From Kribbella sp. NBC_01245 (lineage in GTDB: Bacteria; Actinomycetota; Actinomycetes; Propionibacteriales; Kribbellaceae): a stretch of DNA of 64,000 bases. Below, piece after piece: positions 52,878-62,550 of the stretch. The DNA lies in NCBI RefSeq assembly GCF_036226525.1, contig NZ_CP108487.1, positions 620,001-684,000 on the forward strand, read 5' to 3'. Below the pieces are notes generated by a model, which was given only the letters and a program-made list of their open reading frames with translations, made no database searches and had not been told where the DNA came from. Position 1 is the first letter of the stretch. Each line of letters opens with the position of its first letter. Position numbers and translations under genes: made by a program.

Positions 52878-54799
52878 CGGCTGCTGCTCCAGCGGGTCCT
52901 CGCGCTGTGGATGGGGTTCGCGTCCTGCAGGAAGTCGTCGTACCGGTAACCGGCGATCTTCGCGATCTCCAGCAGGGCGGCGGCGTGCTCCTGGTTCTCG
53001 CAGTTGCCGAGGCGCTCCCGGCCCTGCTCGACGATCCGGTCGAACGACTCCGCGTCCCGTACCGAGATGACGAGCGGGAAGCCGAAGCGCTCGCGGTACG
53101 CCTCGGTGACCGCCGCGAGCTCGTCGCGATCAGGCTCGGCCAGGAAGGTCAGCCCGCGCGCGGACTGGTCCCGTAGCGACGCCTCGTCACCAAGACCGTC
53201 GGCCACCAGCTGCGAGCCGAGCTGCGGATAGGCCTCAATCAGCTGCCGCTGCTCCTCGTGCGAGCCGGAGAAGAGCGCCTCCTGGAACGAACGGCGCAGG
53301 GCGTGGGTGTCGGAAAATGGCCGCATCTCCCACGCCCGCTCGACCGTCCAGCGTGGGCCCTGGAACAGGCCGGCGAAAGTCTCCACGAATTCTTCGCGGG
53401 TCATCCGATTCACCTGATCCAACCGTACGGTGTCACCCGGCTGCCCGGCCACCGCGGGGCCGAAGTCCTTGCCGACGTGGTGGAAGAGGATGTTGAGGCC
53501 GATCGCGGTGAGGCTGCCGAGCGTGATGCCGCTGCCGAAGATGATCTCGGCCCAGCTGGGCACCGCCTGGGCGACCTGGGGCTGCGCGGTGACGTACATG
53601 GCCAGGCCGACGCTGGTCGCCACGATGACCACGTTGCGGTGGTCGTGGAAGTCGACCTTGGCCAGGGTCTGGAAGCCGACGACGGCCACGGTGGCGAACA
53701 TCGCCAGGGCGGCGCCACCCAGAACGGGGTGCGGGATACCGGCGACGATGGCGCCCGCCTTGGGGACCAGGCCCAGCAGGATCATGATCACGCCGGCGGC
53801 CGCGACGACCCAGCGGCTCTTCACCCGGGTGAGCCGGACCAGGCCGACGTTCTCGGCGAAACACGTGTAGGGGAAGGAGTTGAAGACGCCGCCGATGGTG
53901 GTGGCGAGGCCATCCGCGCGCAGGGCGCGGGCGATGTCGTCGCGGCTGATCCGCTTCTCCACGATCTCGCCGGTCGCGAACACGTCACCGGTTGTTTCGA
54001 CTGCGGTAATCAGCATGACCACGATCATCGAGATGATCGCTGCGGCGGAGAATTGCGGCCAGCCGAAGTGGAACGGCGTGGTCACCCCGACCCAGTCCGA
54101 GCCGCCGACAGCGTCGAAGTGGGCGTCCCCGAAGGCCCAAGCGACCAAGGTGCCGATGACGAGGCCGGCGAGCACCGCGATCGTCGCCATGAAGCCCTTG
54201 AAGACCCGCTGGATCAGGACGATCAGCGCAAGTGTTCCCAGCGCGTACGCCAGGTTCTTGCCGCTGGTCGGGTCGGACGTCGGACCCGCGCCGCCGGTCG
54301 CGTCCGCCGCTGCCACCGGCAGCAGGGCCAGACCGATGATCGTGATGACCGAGCCGGTGACTACTGGCGGGAAGAACCGGATCAGGCGGCTGAAGAAGGG
54401 CGCGATCAGGAAGGTGGCCAGACCGGCGACGATGACCGCGCCGTAGATCACCAGCAGACCGTCGGTCCCGCCGCCCGCGGCCAGGCCGATCGCGATCATC
54501 GGCGAGACGGCCGTGAAGGTCACGCCCTGCAACAGCGGGAGCCGGACACCGACCTTCCAAAAACCAACAGACTGGATTATAGAAGCGATGCCACAGGTGA
54601 AGAGGTCGGCGTTGATCAGGTGCACGAGCTGCTCGGTGCTGAGCCCGATCGAGTTCGCCAGCAGGATCGGAACGATCACCGCACCGGCGTAGAACGCCAG
54701 CACGTGCTGGGTGCCGTATACGGCGAGCCGTCCCGGGCTGAGTAACTCGTCAACTGGATGACGATTGGCGCGGCGGCTTGGTCGCAGGACTGCCTTCAT
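52874..54799 (-). CDS. NCS2 xanthine/uracil permease fused to an OHCU-decarboxylase-like domain
   Basis: 641 residues. Residues about 20-460 are an NCS2 (UraA/UacT-type) purine permease with about 14 membrane segments (ALFTCG-like IASIIQSVGFW, FNSFPYTCFAENVGLV, and GSVITIIGLALLPVA). Residues about 475-635 are a complete OHCU-decarboxylase fold: MTREEFVETFAGLFQGPRW, LIEAYPQLGSQLV, SLRDQSARGL, AYRERFGFPLVISVR, EIAKIAGYRYDDFL. The catalytic His position of this family (HPxL) reads Tyr (AYPQLG). First gene of the eight-gene purine operon, which runs to uricase at 45187 with overlaps throughout. Confidence 0.92.
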   Translation of the reverse strand: MKAVLRPSRRANRHPVDELLSPGRLAVYGTQHVLAFYAGAVIVPILLANSIGLSTEQLVHLINADLFTCGIASIIQSVGFWKVGVRLPLLQGVTFTAVSPMIAIGLAAGGGTDGLLVIYGAVIVAGLATFLIAPFFSRLIRFFPPVVTGSVITIIGLALLPVAAADATGGAGPTSDPTSGKNLAYALGTLALIVLIQRVFKGFMATIAVLAGLVIGTLVAWAFGDAHFDAVGGSDWVGVTTPFHFGWPQFSAAAIISMIVVMLITAVETTGDVFATGEIVEKRISRDDIARALRADGLATTIGGVFNSFPYTCFAENVGLVRLTRVKSRWVVAAAGVIMILLGLVPKAGAIVAGIPHPVLGGAALAMFATVAVVGFQTLAKVDFHDHRNVVIVATSVGLAMYVTAQPQVAQAVPSWAEIIFGSGITLGSLTAIGLNILFHHVGKDFGPAVAGQPGDTVRLDQVNRMTREEFVETFAGLFQGPRWTVERAWEMRPFSDTHALRRSFQEALFSGSHEEQRQLIEAYPQLGSQLVADGLGDEASLRDQSARGLTFLAEPDRDELAAVTEAYRERFGFPLVISVRDAESFDRIVEQGRERLGNCENQEHAAALLEIAKIAGYRYDDFLQDANPIHSARTRWSSSR

Positions 54800-54892
54800 C
54801 GGACACCTTCCAAGGGGTCGCGGCGGATCTGACCTGCACGACAGCTTGGGCTTCGGTCGTCTGCGACGGCTACCGAGGAACCTCCGAAGTTC

Positions 54893-54910
54893 GGCCCCTT
54901 CAGTGGGGCC
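54893..54910 (-). terminator. Short hairpin after pucR
   Basis: GGCCCC-TTCAGT-GGGGCC, a 6-base GC stem, lies 20-40 bases beyond the pucR stop and before the permease start. It is weak and may only attenuate read-through into the permease operon. Confidence 0.4.
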
Positions 54911-54914
54911 AAAT

Positions 54915-54930
54915 CTGTGTGATCACACAG
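54915..54930. promoter_or_regulatory. Perfect 16-base palindrome before the purine operon
   Basis: CTGTGTGATCACACAG is fully self-complementary. It ends exactly at the last base of the pucR stop and is about 115 bases upstream of the permease start. Candidate operator for PucR or another regulator of the eight-gene operon. Confidence 0.5.
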
Positions 54931-56460
54931 TCAGAGGGACTTCAGGGCAAGGAACACGTCCACCCGGTCCTCGAACCACGACAGATCGCGTCCGGTCAGT
55001 TGCTCTACGCGTTCGATCCGATAGCGAACGGTGTTCACGTGCAAGTGCAACGCCTCGGCAGTTCGGGACCAAGAGCCCGAACAGGCGAGGAATTCCCGCA
55101 GCGTGGCGATCAGCTCGGAGCCCGTCCGACTGTCGTGCTCGAGCACCGGCCCGAGCACGCGATACGTGTACGTCCGTCGTACGTCGTCGGGCACGGTGGC
55201 GAGCAGCAGCACGTGCGAGGCGACCTCGTCCGACGTCACCACGGACACCGGCGTCGTACCGGCCCGGGCCACCCGATGGGCGAACCGTGCCTCCTCCAAA
55301 GCGCCGGCCAACGCGTCGATGGCGGTCTCACCGCTGATGCCGACCGCGAGCTTCGTCCGCGCGAGCCCGGGCGCGAGCCGGCCGAACGCCCGCCGCAGCC
55401 GATCGGGCAAACCGGGGGACGAAGGCAACAACCCGACCAGCAAGTCGTCCCGCCCGGGCGCCACCACCGCGAGGCCGACCATGAGCGCGACGTCCTCGAG
55501 CACGGTGATCGCGACATCGTCCGGGCCATCCCGGAGTTCGGCGACGGCGACGACCATCGGCTGGTCCGGCCGGACGCCCGCCTGCTTCAGGCGCGTGGTG
55601 ACCTCGGCCAGCGGGCTACCGGATTCGATCAAGGCCAATGCGTCTGCCACCAGGGGCCGCAACGCGATTCGGCCCTCATCGCGTCGGACCCGGTCCAGCG
55701 CGGCGATGGCACACAGCTCTTGCGCCGCCTCGACGTGGTCCCGCGGCCACTGCGTGTGATCGCCGTCGATGACGAGCAGCCACGCGGTCAGCCGGTTACC
55801 GAGCCCTGATCCGACCGGGAACAGGCTGTACGACGCGTCGCCGCTGACGGCGACGGCCGGGGTGAGGTCGGCGGTGAGGAATCGCCGGGTGACCGCGTCG
55901 AGGGTCGGATCGTCCAACTCGCCTGGCCCCGGTACGACGTGGCGGCCGGTGGCGGTGATCACGCGGCAGTCGTGCCCGATCTCGCCGGCGATCCGGGCCG
56001 CGAGCTCGTCGAGGGTCCGGCCGGACGTGATCGCAGACAGAAGCTCGCGTTGACGCACGAGGCTCGCGGACAACCTGGCGCCCGCGTTGGCCGAACCCGC
56101 GGCCGCGACGTACTCGGTCACATCCGCGAACGCGACTTCCGTGGGCACCTCGACGAGCGTGACCTGGTGGTGACGGCAAGCCTCGAGCAGGTCGACCGGG
56201 ATCGTGCCGAACAACGCCTTGCCGGCGAGGATCGTGGTGGCGCCCCGACCGGCTACCGAGGTCACGAACGTCTCGCTGTCCGCGGCACTCCGGCGCCAGA
56301 CCAGACCGGTGAGGACCAGCTCGCCACCGTTGAGGTAGTTGCCGGGTTCAAGCAAATCCGTGGTGACCAGCCGCCCGATCGGACGGTCGTACACGTCTTG
56401 GGCCAAATGCAGCAGGTGAAGTCCGAGCTCTGGCGCATCGACCAGCTCCGACAGCAGCAC
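54931..56460 (-). CDS. pucR: PucR-family regulator of purine catabolism
   Basis: 509 residues. The start is taken as the GTG at 56460 because AGGAGGTGTGCC directly precedes it; upstream frame codons have no ribosome site. N-terminal PucR domain (LLSELVDAPELGLHLLHL), GGDEF-like middle, and a C-terminal PucR helix-turn-helix (FLACSGSWSRTAEALHLHVNTVRYRIERVEQLTG, core HLHVNTVRYRIERVEQL). It lies between the purine operon (same strand, downstream) and the divergent glyoxylate operon, placing it to control both. Confidence 0.93.
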   Translation of the reverse strand: MLLSELVDAPELGLHLLHLAQDVYDRPIGRLVTTDLLEPGNYLNGGELVLTGLVWRRSAADSETFVTSVAGRGATTILAGKALFGTIPVDLLEACRHHQVTLVEVPTEVAFADVTEYVAAAGSANAGARLSASLVRQRELLSAITSGRTLDELAARIAGEIGHDCRVITATGRHVVPGPGELDDPTLDAVTRRFLTADLTPAVAVSGDASYSLFPVGSGLGNRLTAWLLVIDGDHTQWPRDHVEAAQELCAIAALDRVRRDEGRIALRPLVADALALIESGSPLAEVTTRLKQAGVRPDQPMVVAVAELRDGPDDVAITVLEDVALMVGLAVVAPGRDDLLVGLLPSSPGLPDRLRRAFGRLAPGLARTKLAVGISGETAIDALAGALEEARFAHRVARAGTTPVSVVTSDEVASHVLLLATVPDDVRRTYTYRVLGPVLEHDSRTGSELIATLREFLACSGSWSRTAEALHLHVNTVRYRIERVEQLTGRDLSWFEDRVDVFLALKSL

Positions 56461-56513
56461 GGCACACCTCCTGAAAACCTGGTCCTTGGAGGAACGTACA
56501 ACGCCGACCCCGC

Positions 56514-56581
56514 TTGACGCTTCCGGTAACTGCAACTTATCGTCATTTCGCAGAGCAGAAGTGCATTTCCACAATGCGGAA
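56514..56581. promoter_or_regulatory. Promoter and TTCC-N7-GGAA site of the glyoxylate operon
   Basis: TTGACG (56514) and TTATCG (56537) form a possible promoter with 17-base spacing. Downstream, TTCC-ACAATGC-GGAA (56567-56581) is a perfect dyad of the same form as the site between the IclR and aldolase genes. Its position after the presumed transcription start suits repression. The pucR start is 107 bases to its left. Confidence 0.5.
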
Positions 56582-56599
56582 TTACGAGAGAGAGGCGCC

Positions 56600-57427
56600 A
56601 TGAGCCACAAGCTGCGCTACGCGGTGAACTGCTCGATCCTGTTCACCGAACTGCCGCTGCTGGAGCGCCCGGCCGCCGCCAAGCAGGCCGGGTTCGACGC
56701 CGTCGAGTTCTGGTGGCCGTTCGCCGAGGCAGTGCCGCCGGCCGCCGACGTCGACGCGTTCGTGACCGCGATCGAGGACGCCGGCGTACAGCTGATCGGT
56801 CTGAACTTCTTCGCCGGCGACATGCCTGGCGGCGACCGCGGCCTGGCGTCGTGGCCCAAGCGGTCCAGCGAGTTCCGGGACAACATCGAGGTCACCATCG
56901 GCATCGGTGAACGCCTCGGTTGCCGGGCCTTCAACGCCTTGTACGGCAACCGGAACGACTTCCATTCCGCGGCCGAGCAGGACGACGTCGCCGTGGAGAA
57001 CCTCACGCTGGCGGCCCGCGCCGCTGCCCGGATCAACGGGACAGTGCTGGTCGAACCGGTCAGTGGCGCAGATCGGTATCCGCTGCGGTCCGCGGCCGAC
57101 GTACTCGCCGTCATCGACCGGGTGCAGGCGCCGAACGTCGGTCTGCTCGCCGACCTTTACCACCTCGCGTTCAACGGCGACGACGTCGACCGGGTGATCG
57201 CCGAGCACACCGGGCGGATCGCCCACGTGCAGATCGCCGACCTGCCCGGCCGCAATGAGCCCGGCACCGGCACGCTGCCGCTTCAAGCCCAGCTGACCGC
57301 CCTCGCGGCCCAGGGCTACACCGGCTGGGTCAGCCTCGAGTACAAGCCGTCCACCAGCACCGTCGACAGCTTCGGCTGGCTGCCACGCGAACGTCGCGGC
57401 AGCGCCGGATTGGAGAACAAGTCATGA
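56600..57427 (+). CDS. hyi: Hydroxypyruvate isomerase
   Basis: 275 residues from the ATG at 56600 (GAGAGAGAGG ribosome site). Xylose-isomerase-like TIM barrel with CSILFTELPLLERP, AVEFWWPFAE, NFFAGDMPGGDRGL (a hallmark of Hyi), NALYGNR, LVEPVSGADRYPL and LLADLYHL. Interconverts hydroxypyruvate and tartronate semialdehyde. First gene of a tight four-gene operon. Confidence 0.95.
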   Translation: MSHKLRYAVNCSILFTELPLLERPAAAKQAGFDAVEFWWPFAEAVPPAADVDAFVTAIEDAGVQLIGLNFFAGDMPGGDRGLASWPKRSSEFRDNIEVTIGIGERLGCRAFNALYGNRNDFHSAAEQDDVAVENLTLAARAAARINGTVLVEPVSGADRYPLRSAADVLAVIDRVQAPNVGLLADLYHLAFNGDDVDRVIAEHTGRIAHVQIADLPGRNEPGTGTLPLQAQLTALAAQGYTGWVSLEYKPSTSTVDSFGWLPRERRGSAGLENKS

Positions 57428-58308
57428 CGAATATCGCCTTCATCGGTCTCGGCATCATGGGCAGCCCGATGGCCGTTCACCTCGCGAATGCCGGGCATCA
57501 GGTCACCGGCGTCAACCTCGATCCCGAGCGGGCCAAGCCGTTGATCGAGGCCGGCGGGCGGGCCGCGGGCTCCATCGCCGAGGCCGTCAAGGGCGCGGAC
57601 GTGGTCTGCGTGATGGTGCCGGACTCACCCGACGTCGAGCTGGTGCTCGCAGGCCCGGATGGAGTCTTCCGCAACGCCCAGACCGACACCCTCATCATCG
57701 ACTTCTCGAGCATCCGGCCCGACGTCACCATCGAGCTGGCGCGCCAGGCCCGCGGGCACGGCTTCCGGATCCTCGACGCCCCGGTCTCCGGTGGCGAGGC
57801 CGGTGCGAAGAACGCCGCGCTGTCGATCATGGTCGGCGGTGAGGCCGGTGACTTCCAGTCCGCCAAGCCGCTGTTCGACGCCGTCGGCAAGACCGTCGTG
57901 CACGTCGGCGCGAGCGGATCGGGGCAGACGGTCAAGGCTGCCAACCAGCTGATCGTCGCGGCCAACATCCAGGCGCTGGCCGAGGCCGTCGTCTTCCTGG
58001 AGGCGTACGGCGTGGACACCAAGGCCGCGCTCGAGGTGCTCGGTGGTGGGCTGGCCGGTTCGTCGGTACTGAACCAGAAGAAGGCGAACATGCTGTCGCA
58101 CTCCTTCGAGCCCGGCTTCCGGATCGACCTGCACCACAAGGACATGGGCATCGTCACCGCGGCAGCCCGCGAAGCCGGTGTCGCCGTACCGCTCGGCTCA
58201 CTGGTGGCTCAACTGGTGGCCTCCGCTCGTTTGAATGGCGACGGCGGCCTTGACCATTCCGCGCTGCTGCGCGGCGTCGAACGTCTTTCTGGAAAGGCTT
58301 TGAGCTGA
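57424..58308 (+). CDS. glxR: Tartronate semialdehyde reductase
   Basis: 294 residues. NAD(P)-binding [18 protein letters not shown], the beta-hydroxyacid dehydrogenase signature [22 protein letters not shown] (core [12 protein letters not shown]), catalytic Lys in [16 protein letters not shown]. Reduces tartronate semialdehyde to D-glycerate. Overlaps hyi by 4 bases and gcl by one base. Confidence 0.95.
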   Translation: MTNIAFIGLGIMGSPMAVHLANAGHQVTGVNLDPERAKPLIEAGGRAAGSIAEAVKGADVVCVMVPDSPDVELVLAGPDGVFRNAQTDTLIIDFSSIRPDVTIELARQARGHGFRILDAPVSGGEAGAKNAALSIMVGGEAGDFQSAKPLFDAVGKTVVHVGASGSGQTVKAANQLIVAANIQALAEAVVFLEAYGVDTKAALEVLGGGLAGSSVLNQKKANMLSHSFEPGFRIDLHHKDMGIVTAAAREAGVAVPLGSLVAQLVASARLNGDGGLDHSALLRGVERLSGKALS

Positions 58309-60077
58309 TGGCACGCATGCGCGCGGTGGATGCCGCGGTCCTGATTCTGGAGAAGGAAGGAGCGGTCCAGGCTTTCGGTCTGCCCGGCGCCGCGATCAAC
58401 CCTTTCTACAGCGCGATGAGGAAACACGGCGGGATCAAGCACGTCCTGGCCCGTCACGTCGAGGCCGCCTCGCATATGGCCGAGGGCTACACCCGGGCGA
58501 AGGCCGGCAACATCGGGGTTTGCATCGGTACGTCGGGGCCGGCCGGGACCGACATGATCACGGGCCTCTACTCGGCGTCCGCCGACTCGATCCCGATCCT
58601 GTGCATCACCGGCCAGGCGCCAGTGGCGAAGCTGCACAAGGAGGACTTCCAGGCGGTCGATATCGCCTCGATCGCCAAGCCGGTCGCCAAGTGGACCGTC
58701 ACCGTGATGGAAGCGGCCCAGGTGCCGGGCACGTTCCAGAAGGCCTTCCAGGTGATGCGTGAAGGCCGCCCGGGGCCCGTGCTCGTCGACTTGCCGGTGG
58801 ACGTCCAGCTCGCCGAGATCGACTTCGACATCGACACGTACGAGCCGTTGCCGGTGGCCCGGCCGGCCGCCACGCGGGCTCAGGCTGAGAAGGCGCTTCA
58901 GTTCTTGGCCGAGGCCGAGCGGCCGTTGATCGTCGCGGGTGGTGGCGTGGTCAACGCCGACGCGGCCGACCTGCTTGTCGAGTTCGCCGAGCTCGTCGGG
59001 GTGCCCGTCGTGCCGACGCTGATGGGTTGGGGGACCATCCCGGACGACCATCGGCTGGCCGCCGGCATGGTCGGCCTGCAGACCTCACACCGGTACGGGA
59101 ACGCCACCCTGCTGGCCTCCGACTTCGTGCTCGGTATCGGCAACCGTTGGGCCAATCGGCACACGGGTTCGGTCGCGACGTACACCGAGGGCCGGAAGTT
59201 CGTGCACGTCGACATCGAGCCGACCCAGATCGGCCGGGTGCTCGCGCCGGACTACGGCATCGTCTCCGACGCTCACGCCGCGCTCGAGGTCTTTGTCGAG
59301 GTGGCTCGCGAGTGGGCGGCCGAGGGCAAGCTGGCCGACCGTACGGCGTGGGTTTCGGAGTGCCGCGAGCGGCGTACGACGTTGCAGCGCAAGACGCATT
59401 TCGCCAACGTGCCGATCAAGCCGCAGCGCGTTTACGAGGAGATGAACCGGGCGTTCGGACCCGACACGCGGTACGTCAGCACGATCGGGCTGTCGCAGAT
59501 CCAAGCGGCGCAGATGCTGCACGTCTATCGGCCGCGGCACTGGATCAACGCTGGCCAGGCGGGCCCGCTTGGTTGGACCCTGCCGGCGGCGTTGGGCGTC
59601 GCTACCGCCGATCCGGACAGCACTGTTGTGGCGTTGTCGGGTGACTACGACTTCCAGTTCCTGATCGAGGAGTTGGCGGTTGGCGCGCAGTTCAACATCC
59701 CGTACATCCATGTGGTGGTGAACAACTCGTACCTGGGGCTGATCCGCCAGGCACAGCGTGGGCTGGAGATGGACTACTGCGTGCAGCTGTCGTTCGAGAA
59801 CATCAACAGTCCTGAGGTCAACGGGTACGGCGTCGATCACCTCAAGGTGGCCGAGGGGCTGGGCTGCAAGTCGCTCCGGGTGTCCGAACCGGACGAGATC
59901 CTGCCGGCTCTCGAGCAGGCCAAGAAGCTGATGGTCGAGTTCCAGGTCCCGGTCGTGGTGGAGGTCATCCTCGAGCGGGTGACGAACGTTGCCATGGGCA
60001 CCGAGATCGACAACGTCGTCGAGTTCGAGGAGCTGGCCGAGCGGCCCGAAGACGCCCCTACCGCCTTGGGTGGCTGA
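58308..60077 (+). CDS. gcl: Glyoxylate carboligase
   Basis: 589 residues, ThDP-dependent. The motif [19 protein letters not shown] has Val where other ThDP enzymes have the cofactor-activating Glu, which is the known special feature of glyoxylate carboligase. The C-terminal ThDP domain has [20 protein letters not shown]. Joins two glyoxylates to tartronate semialdehyde and carbon dioxide, using glyoxylate from allantoin. Shares its first base with the glxR stop. Confidence 0.97.
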   Translation: MARMRAVDAAVLILEKEGAVQAFGLPGAAINPFYSAMRKHGGIKHVLARHVEAASHMAEGYTRAKAGNIGVCIGTSGPAGTDMITGLYSASADSIPILCITGQAPVAKLHKEDFQAVDIASIAKPVAKWTVTVMEAAQVPGTFQKAFQVMREGRPGPVLVDLPVDVQLAEIDFDIDTYEPLPVARPAATRAQAEKALQFLAEAERPLIVAGGGVVNADAADLLVEFAELVGVPVVPTLMGWGTIPDDHRLAAGMVGLQTSHRYGNATLLASDFVLGIGNRWANRHTGSVATYTEGRKFVHVDIEPTQIGRVLAPDYGIVSDAHAALEVFVEVAREWAAEGKLADRTAWVSECRERRTTLQRKTHFANVPIKPQRVYEEMNRAFGPDTRYVSTIGLSQIQAAQMLHVYRPRHWINAGQAGPLGWTLPAALGVATADPDSTVVALSGDYDFQFLIEELAVGAQFNIPYIHVVVNNSYLGLIRQAQRGLEMDYCVQLSFENINSPEVNGYGVDHLKVAEGLGCKSLRVSEPDEILPALEQAKKLMVEFQVPVVVEVILERVTNVAMGTEIDNVVEFEELAERPEDAPTALGG

Positions 60078-61213
60078 TGTTCTCGGTAATCGTTGCCTCT
60101 GACAAGTTCAAGGGCACTTTGAGCAGCTCTGAGGTCGCGGGTGCGGTTCGCGACGGCGTACGGCGGGTCCGTCCCGATGCCGTCGTCGGGTCTGTGTTGG
60201 TGGCCGACGGAGGCGACGGGACTCTCGCCGCCGCTGCGGCCGCGGGGTTCTCGTTGGTGCCGGTGACAGCCACCGGGCCTACCGGTGAGCGGGTGCGCAG
60301 CGGGTTCGTTCGGCGTGGTGAGGTTGCCGTGGTCGAGCTGGCCGACGTGTCCGGGCTGATCCGTTTGCCCGGTGGCCGGCCTGCTCCGATGACGGCGACG
60401 TCTCGCGGCGCGGGCGAGTTGGTGGCGGCGGCGATCTCCGGCGGCTGTACTCGGGTGATCCTCGGTATCGGCGGTAGCGCCTGCACGGACGGGGGTGCGG
60501 GGTTGATCCGCGCCCTTGGCGGCCGCGTGCTCTCTGGCGATGGTGTGGATGTCGCGGAGGGCGGTGCGGCCTTGGCGACGGCGGTCTCTCTCGACCTGAC
60601 GGCATTGCGGGAGCGGTTGGCGGGAGTCGAGGTCGTGGTCGCGTGCGACGTCGACAACCCGCTGACCGGTCCAACCGGCGCCGCGGCGACGTACGGAGCT
60701 CAGAAGGGTGCCGACGCCGCGCAGATCTCGGAACTCGACGCCGTGCTCGGACACTGGGCGGACCTCGTGGCTCGCTCGACTGGGCACGACCTGCGGGACG
60801 TGCCGGGCGCTGGTGCCGCTGGGGGAGTGGGCTTCGCGGCGTTGGCGTTGCTTGGCGCATCGTTGCGACCGGGGATCGAGCTCGTCCTCGACCTGGTCGG
60901 GTTTGGTGAGCGGCTCGCCGGTGTCGATCTGGTCGTCACGGGCGAGGGTTCGCTCGACGAGCAGACGCTGCACGGGAAGGCGGTCGCAGGCGTGGCCGCG
61001 GCGGCTCGGGCGGCCGGGATCCCGGTGGTCGCCGTCTGCGGTTCGAACCGGCTCGACGCAGCGCGGTTGCGCGAGGCGGGGATCTCGGCGGCGTACGCGC
61101 TGACCGACCTCGAGCCCGACGTACGGCGGTGTATTGCCGACCCCGTCCCGCTGCTGCGGCGCCTCGGCGAACGGATCGCTACCGACCACGTCCCGATCGC
61201 GACCTTACGATGA
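60077..61213 (+). CDS. glxK: Glycerate kinase
   Basis: 378 residues of the GarK/GlxK type: VIVASDKFKGTLSSSEVAGAVRDGV at the start (SDKFKGTLSS), VLVADGGDGTLAAAA, IGGSACTDGGAGLIRALGG, VACDVDNPLTGPTGAAATYGAQKGA (CDVDNPL, YGAQKGA). Phosphorylates glycerate to 2-phosphoglycerate, delivering carbon to glycolysis. Shares one base with gcl. The operon is interrupted after it by a TnpB element. Confidence 0.95.
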   Translation: MFSVIVASDKFKGTLSSSEVAGAVRDGVRRVRPDAVVGSVLVADGGDGTLAAAAAAGFSLVPVTATGPTGERVRSGFVRRGEVAVVELADVSGLIRLPGGRPAPMTATSRGAGELVAAAISGGCTRVILGIGGSACTDGGAGLIRALGGRVLSGDGVDVAEGGAALATAVSLDLTALRERLAGVEVVVACDVDNPLTGPTGAAATYGAQKGADAAQISELDAVLGHWADLVARSTGHDLRDVPGAGAAGGVGFAALALLGASLRPGIELVLDLVGFGERLAGVDLVVTGEGSLDEQTLHGKAVAGVAAAARAAGIPVVAVCGSNRLDAARLREAGISAAYALTDLEPDVRRCIADPVPLLRRLGERIATDHVPIATLR

Positions 61214-61245
61214 GTTCAACCGAGAGGGGCGTCGCTTGACGTCCT

Positions 61246-61265
61246 CCCCTGCCTGGAGGCGGGGG
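61246..61265 (-). ncRNA. Right-end hairpin, probable part of the TnpB omega RNA
   Basis: On the minus strand CCCCC-GCCT-CC-AGGC-AGGGG forms a stem beyond the tnpB stop. In TnpB systems the guide RNA covers the 3' part of tnpB and ends at the right end, with the flanking host sequence as guide. Here the guide would be read from the bases just left of about 61238. Inference from the family. Confidence 0.45.
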
Positions 61266-61276
61266 ATTCCATCCCA

Positions 61277-62482
61277 CTACGCGGAGGTAGCGAGATGAGG
61301 TTCACGCTTCAACGGCACAGACCTCGTGCCTCGGCGTGCAGTCACGGCCCGTCCGGCCGCGATATTCCTAGCTGCATTCACATCAGCATGCGCGGTATGG
61401 CCGCAGGCAACACATCGGAAGGCCGCTTGGTTCTCGCGGTTCTCCGACGCGCAATGCCCGCACTCCGCGCACGTCTGACTCGTATACGCCGGGCTGACCT
61501 TCTCGACCCGCCCCGGCGCTTTCTGCTCCAACCGAGCGACAAGCTGACCCCAGCCCTGAGCGAGGATGCCCCGGTTCAACCCCGCCTTCTGTCGCACGTT
61601 CCGGCCCGGCTGCTCGACGGTGCCCCGCGCCGACCGGGTCATGTTGCGGATCTTCAGGTCCTCGACCCGGATCACGTCGAACCAGCGGGCCAGGTCGGTG
61701 CTGATCTTCTCGACCCAATCCTTGCGCCGATCCGCCTCCCGAGCCTTCAGCCGGGCGATCGCTGCCTTGACCCGGGTGCGACGGTTCGACCCTCGCAGGC
61801 AACGGGCCAGCCACCGCTGCAGCCGCTGCAACCGCGCTTGTTCGGTGGCACGCAACCCCGGGCACGCGAGCAGTTCGCCGGTGGACAGCGCGGCCGACAC
61901 GGCAACACCCCGGTCAATCCCGACAACCTCACCGGTCCCGGGTGCGGGGATCGGGTCGGGGATGGCTGCGAAGGCGATGTGCCACCGGCCCGCCGAGTCG
62001 CGGGTGATCCGGTACGACTTGGCTTCGGGCACCCGCCGCGACCAGCGGAACTTGATCCAGCCGGCTTTCGGCACCCACACCCGACCCCACTTGCGGTTGA
62101 TCCGCTCGACCCGCTGGGCCTGTGGCCCGACGATCCGGAACCCCTCGTGCCGGCCGGCGCTGCGCCACGTCGGCCTGGCATGGGTACCACCCCAGAAGTA
62201 CCGCCACGCCTGATCAAGATCACGCAACGCCTGCTGTTGCACCGTCTGCGACCCGGCCGCCAGCCACGGCTCCGCGGCGCGGGCTTCGGTCAGTTGCGCC
62301 GCCTGGGCCACGTATCCGGGGGTGGGTGGCCGTCCTGGTCGCCACATCAGCCGTTGTTCCAGCCCCAGGTTCCACACGTACCGGGCGTGGCCGCAGTGCC
62401 CCAGCAACGCGGTCTCCTGCGCGGGGGTCGGGACAAGCCGGTACCTGGACACACCACCAATGGTGGCGGCCGCCACCGACAC
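61277..62482 (-). CDS. tnpB: TnpB RNA-guided nuclease
   Basis: 401 residues from a GTG at 62482. The N-terminal helix-turn-helix/REC-like part (YRLVPTPAQETALLGHCGHARYVWNLGL cut to QETALLGHCGHARYVWNLG) and RuvC-like catalytic residues in VVGIDRGVAVSAAL (Asp), VIRVEDLKIRNMT (Glu) and HTAHADVNAARNIA (Asp), with a zinc finger CAECGHCASENRENQAAFRCVACGH (two CxxC pairs). All catalytic positions are intact, so the nuclease may be active. No TnpA transposase is present. Confidence 0.93.
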   Translation of the reverse strand: MSVAAATIGGVSRYRLVPTPAQETALLGHCGHARYVWNLGLEQRLMWRPGRPPTPGYVAQAAQLTEARAAEPWLAAGSQTVQQQALRDLDQAWRYFWGGTHARPTWRSAGRHEGFRIVGPQAQRVERINRKWGRVWVPKAGWIKFRWSRRVPEAKSYRITRDSAGRWHIAFAAIPDPIPAPGTGEVVGIDRGVAVSAALSTGELLACPGLRATEQARLQRLQRWLARCLRGSNRRTRVKAAIARLKAREADRRKDWVEKISTDLARWFDVIRVEDLKIRNMTRSARGTVEQPGRNVRQKAGLNRGILAQGWGQLVARLEQKAPGRVEKVSPAYTSQTCAECGHCASENRENQAAFRCVACGHTAHADVNAARNIAAGRAVTARRGTRSVPLKREPHLATSA

Positions 62483-62550
62483 TTTCCTGAAGGGAGGGAC
62501 CGGCGCTACCTCCCCACCCTAAAGGACGGGATTTCCACGCCGGTACGCCG

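Larger units (their letters stand above)
61238..62545 (-). mobile_element. Solo TnpB element (IS200/IS605-type, no transposase TnpA)
   Basis: The tnpB gene is flanked by end-like sequences. On the minus strand, downstream of tnpB, GGAATCCCCCGCCTCCAGGCAGGGGAGGACGTCAA (core hairpin at 61246-61265) is typical of the right end and omega-RNA 3' end of these elements. Upstream, GTGGAAATCCCGTCCTTTAG (62519-62538) resembles the left end. No TnpA is nearby. Exact boundaries are uncertain by several bases. The element splits glycerate kinase from allantoinase, and its left end is within about 10-15 bases of the allantoinase start codon. Confidence 0.7.

Noticed and set aside
54931..56610. 559-residue PucR starting at 56610
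   Set aside because: The first 50 codons cover the divergent promoter region. The GTG at 56460 has an ideal AGGAGGT site.
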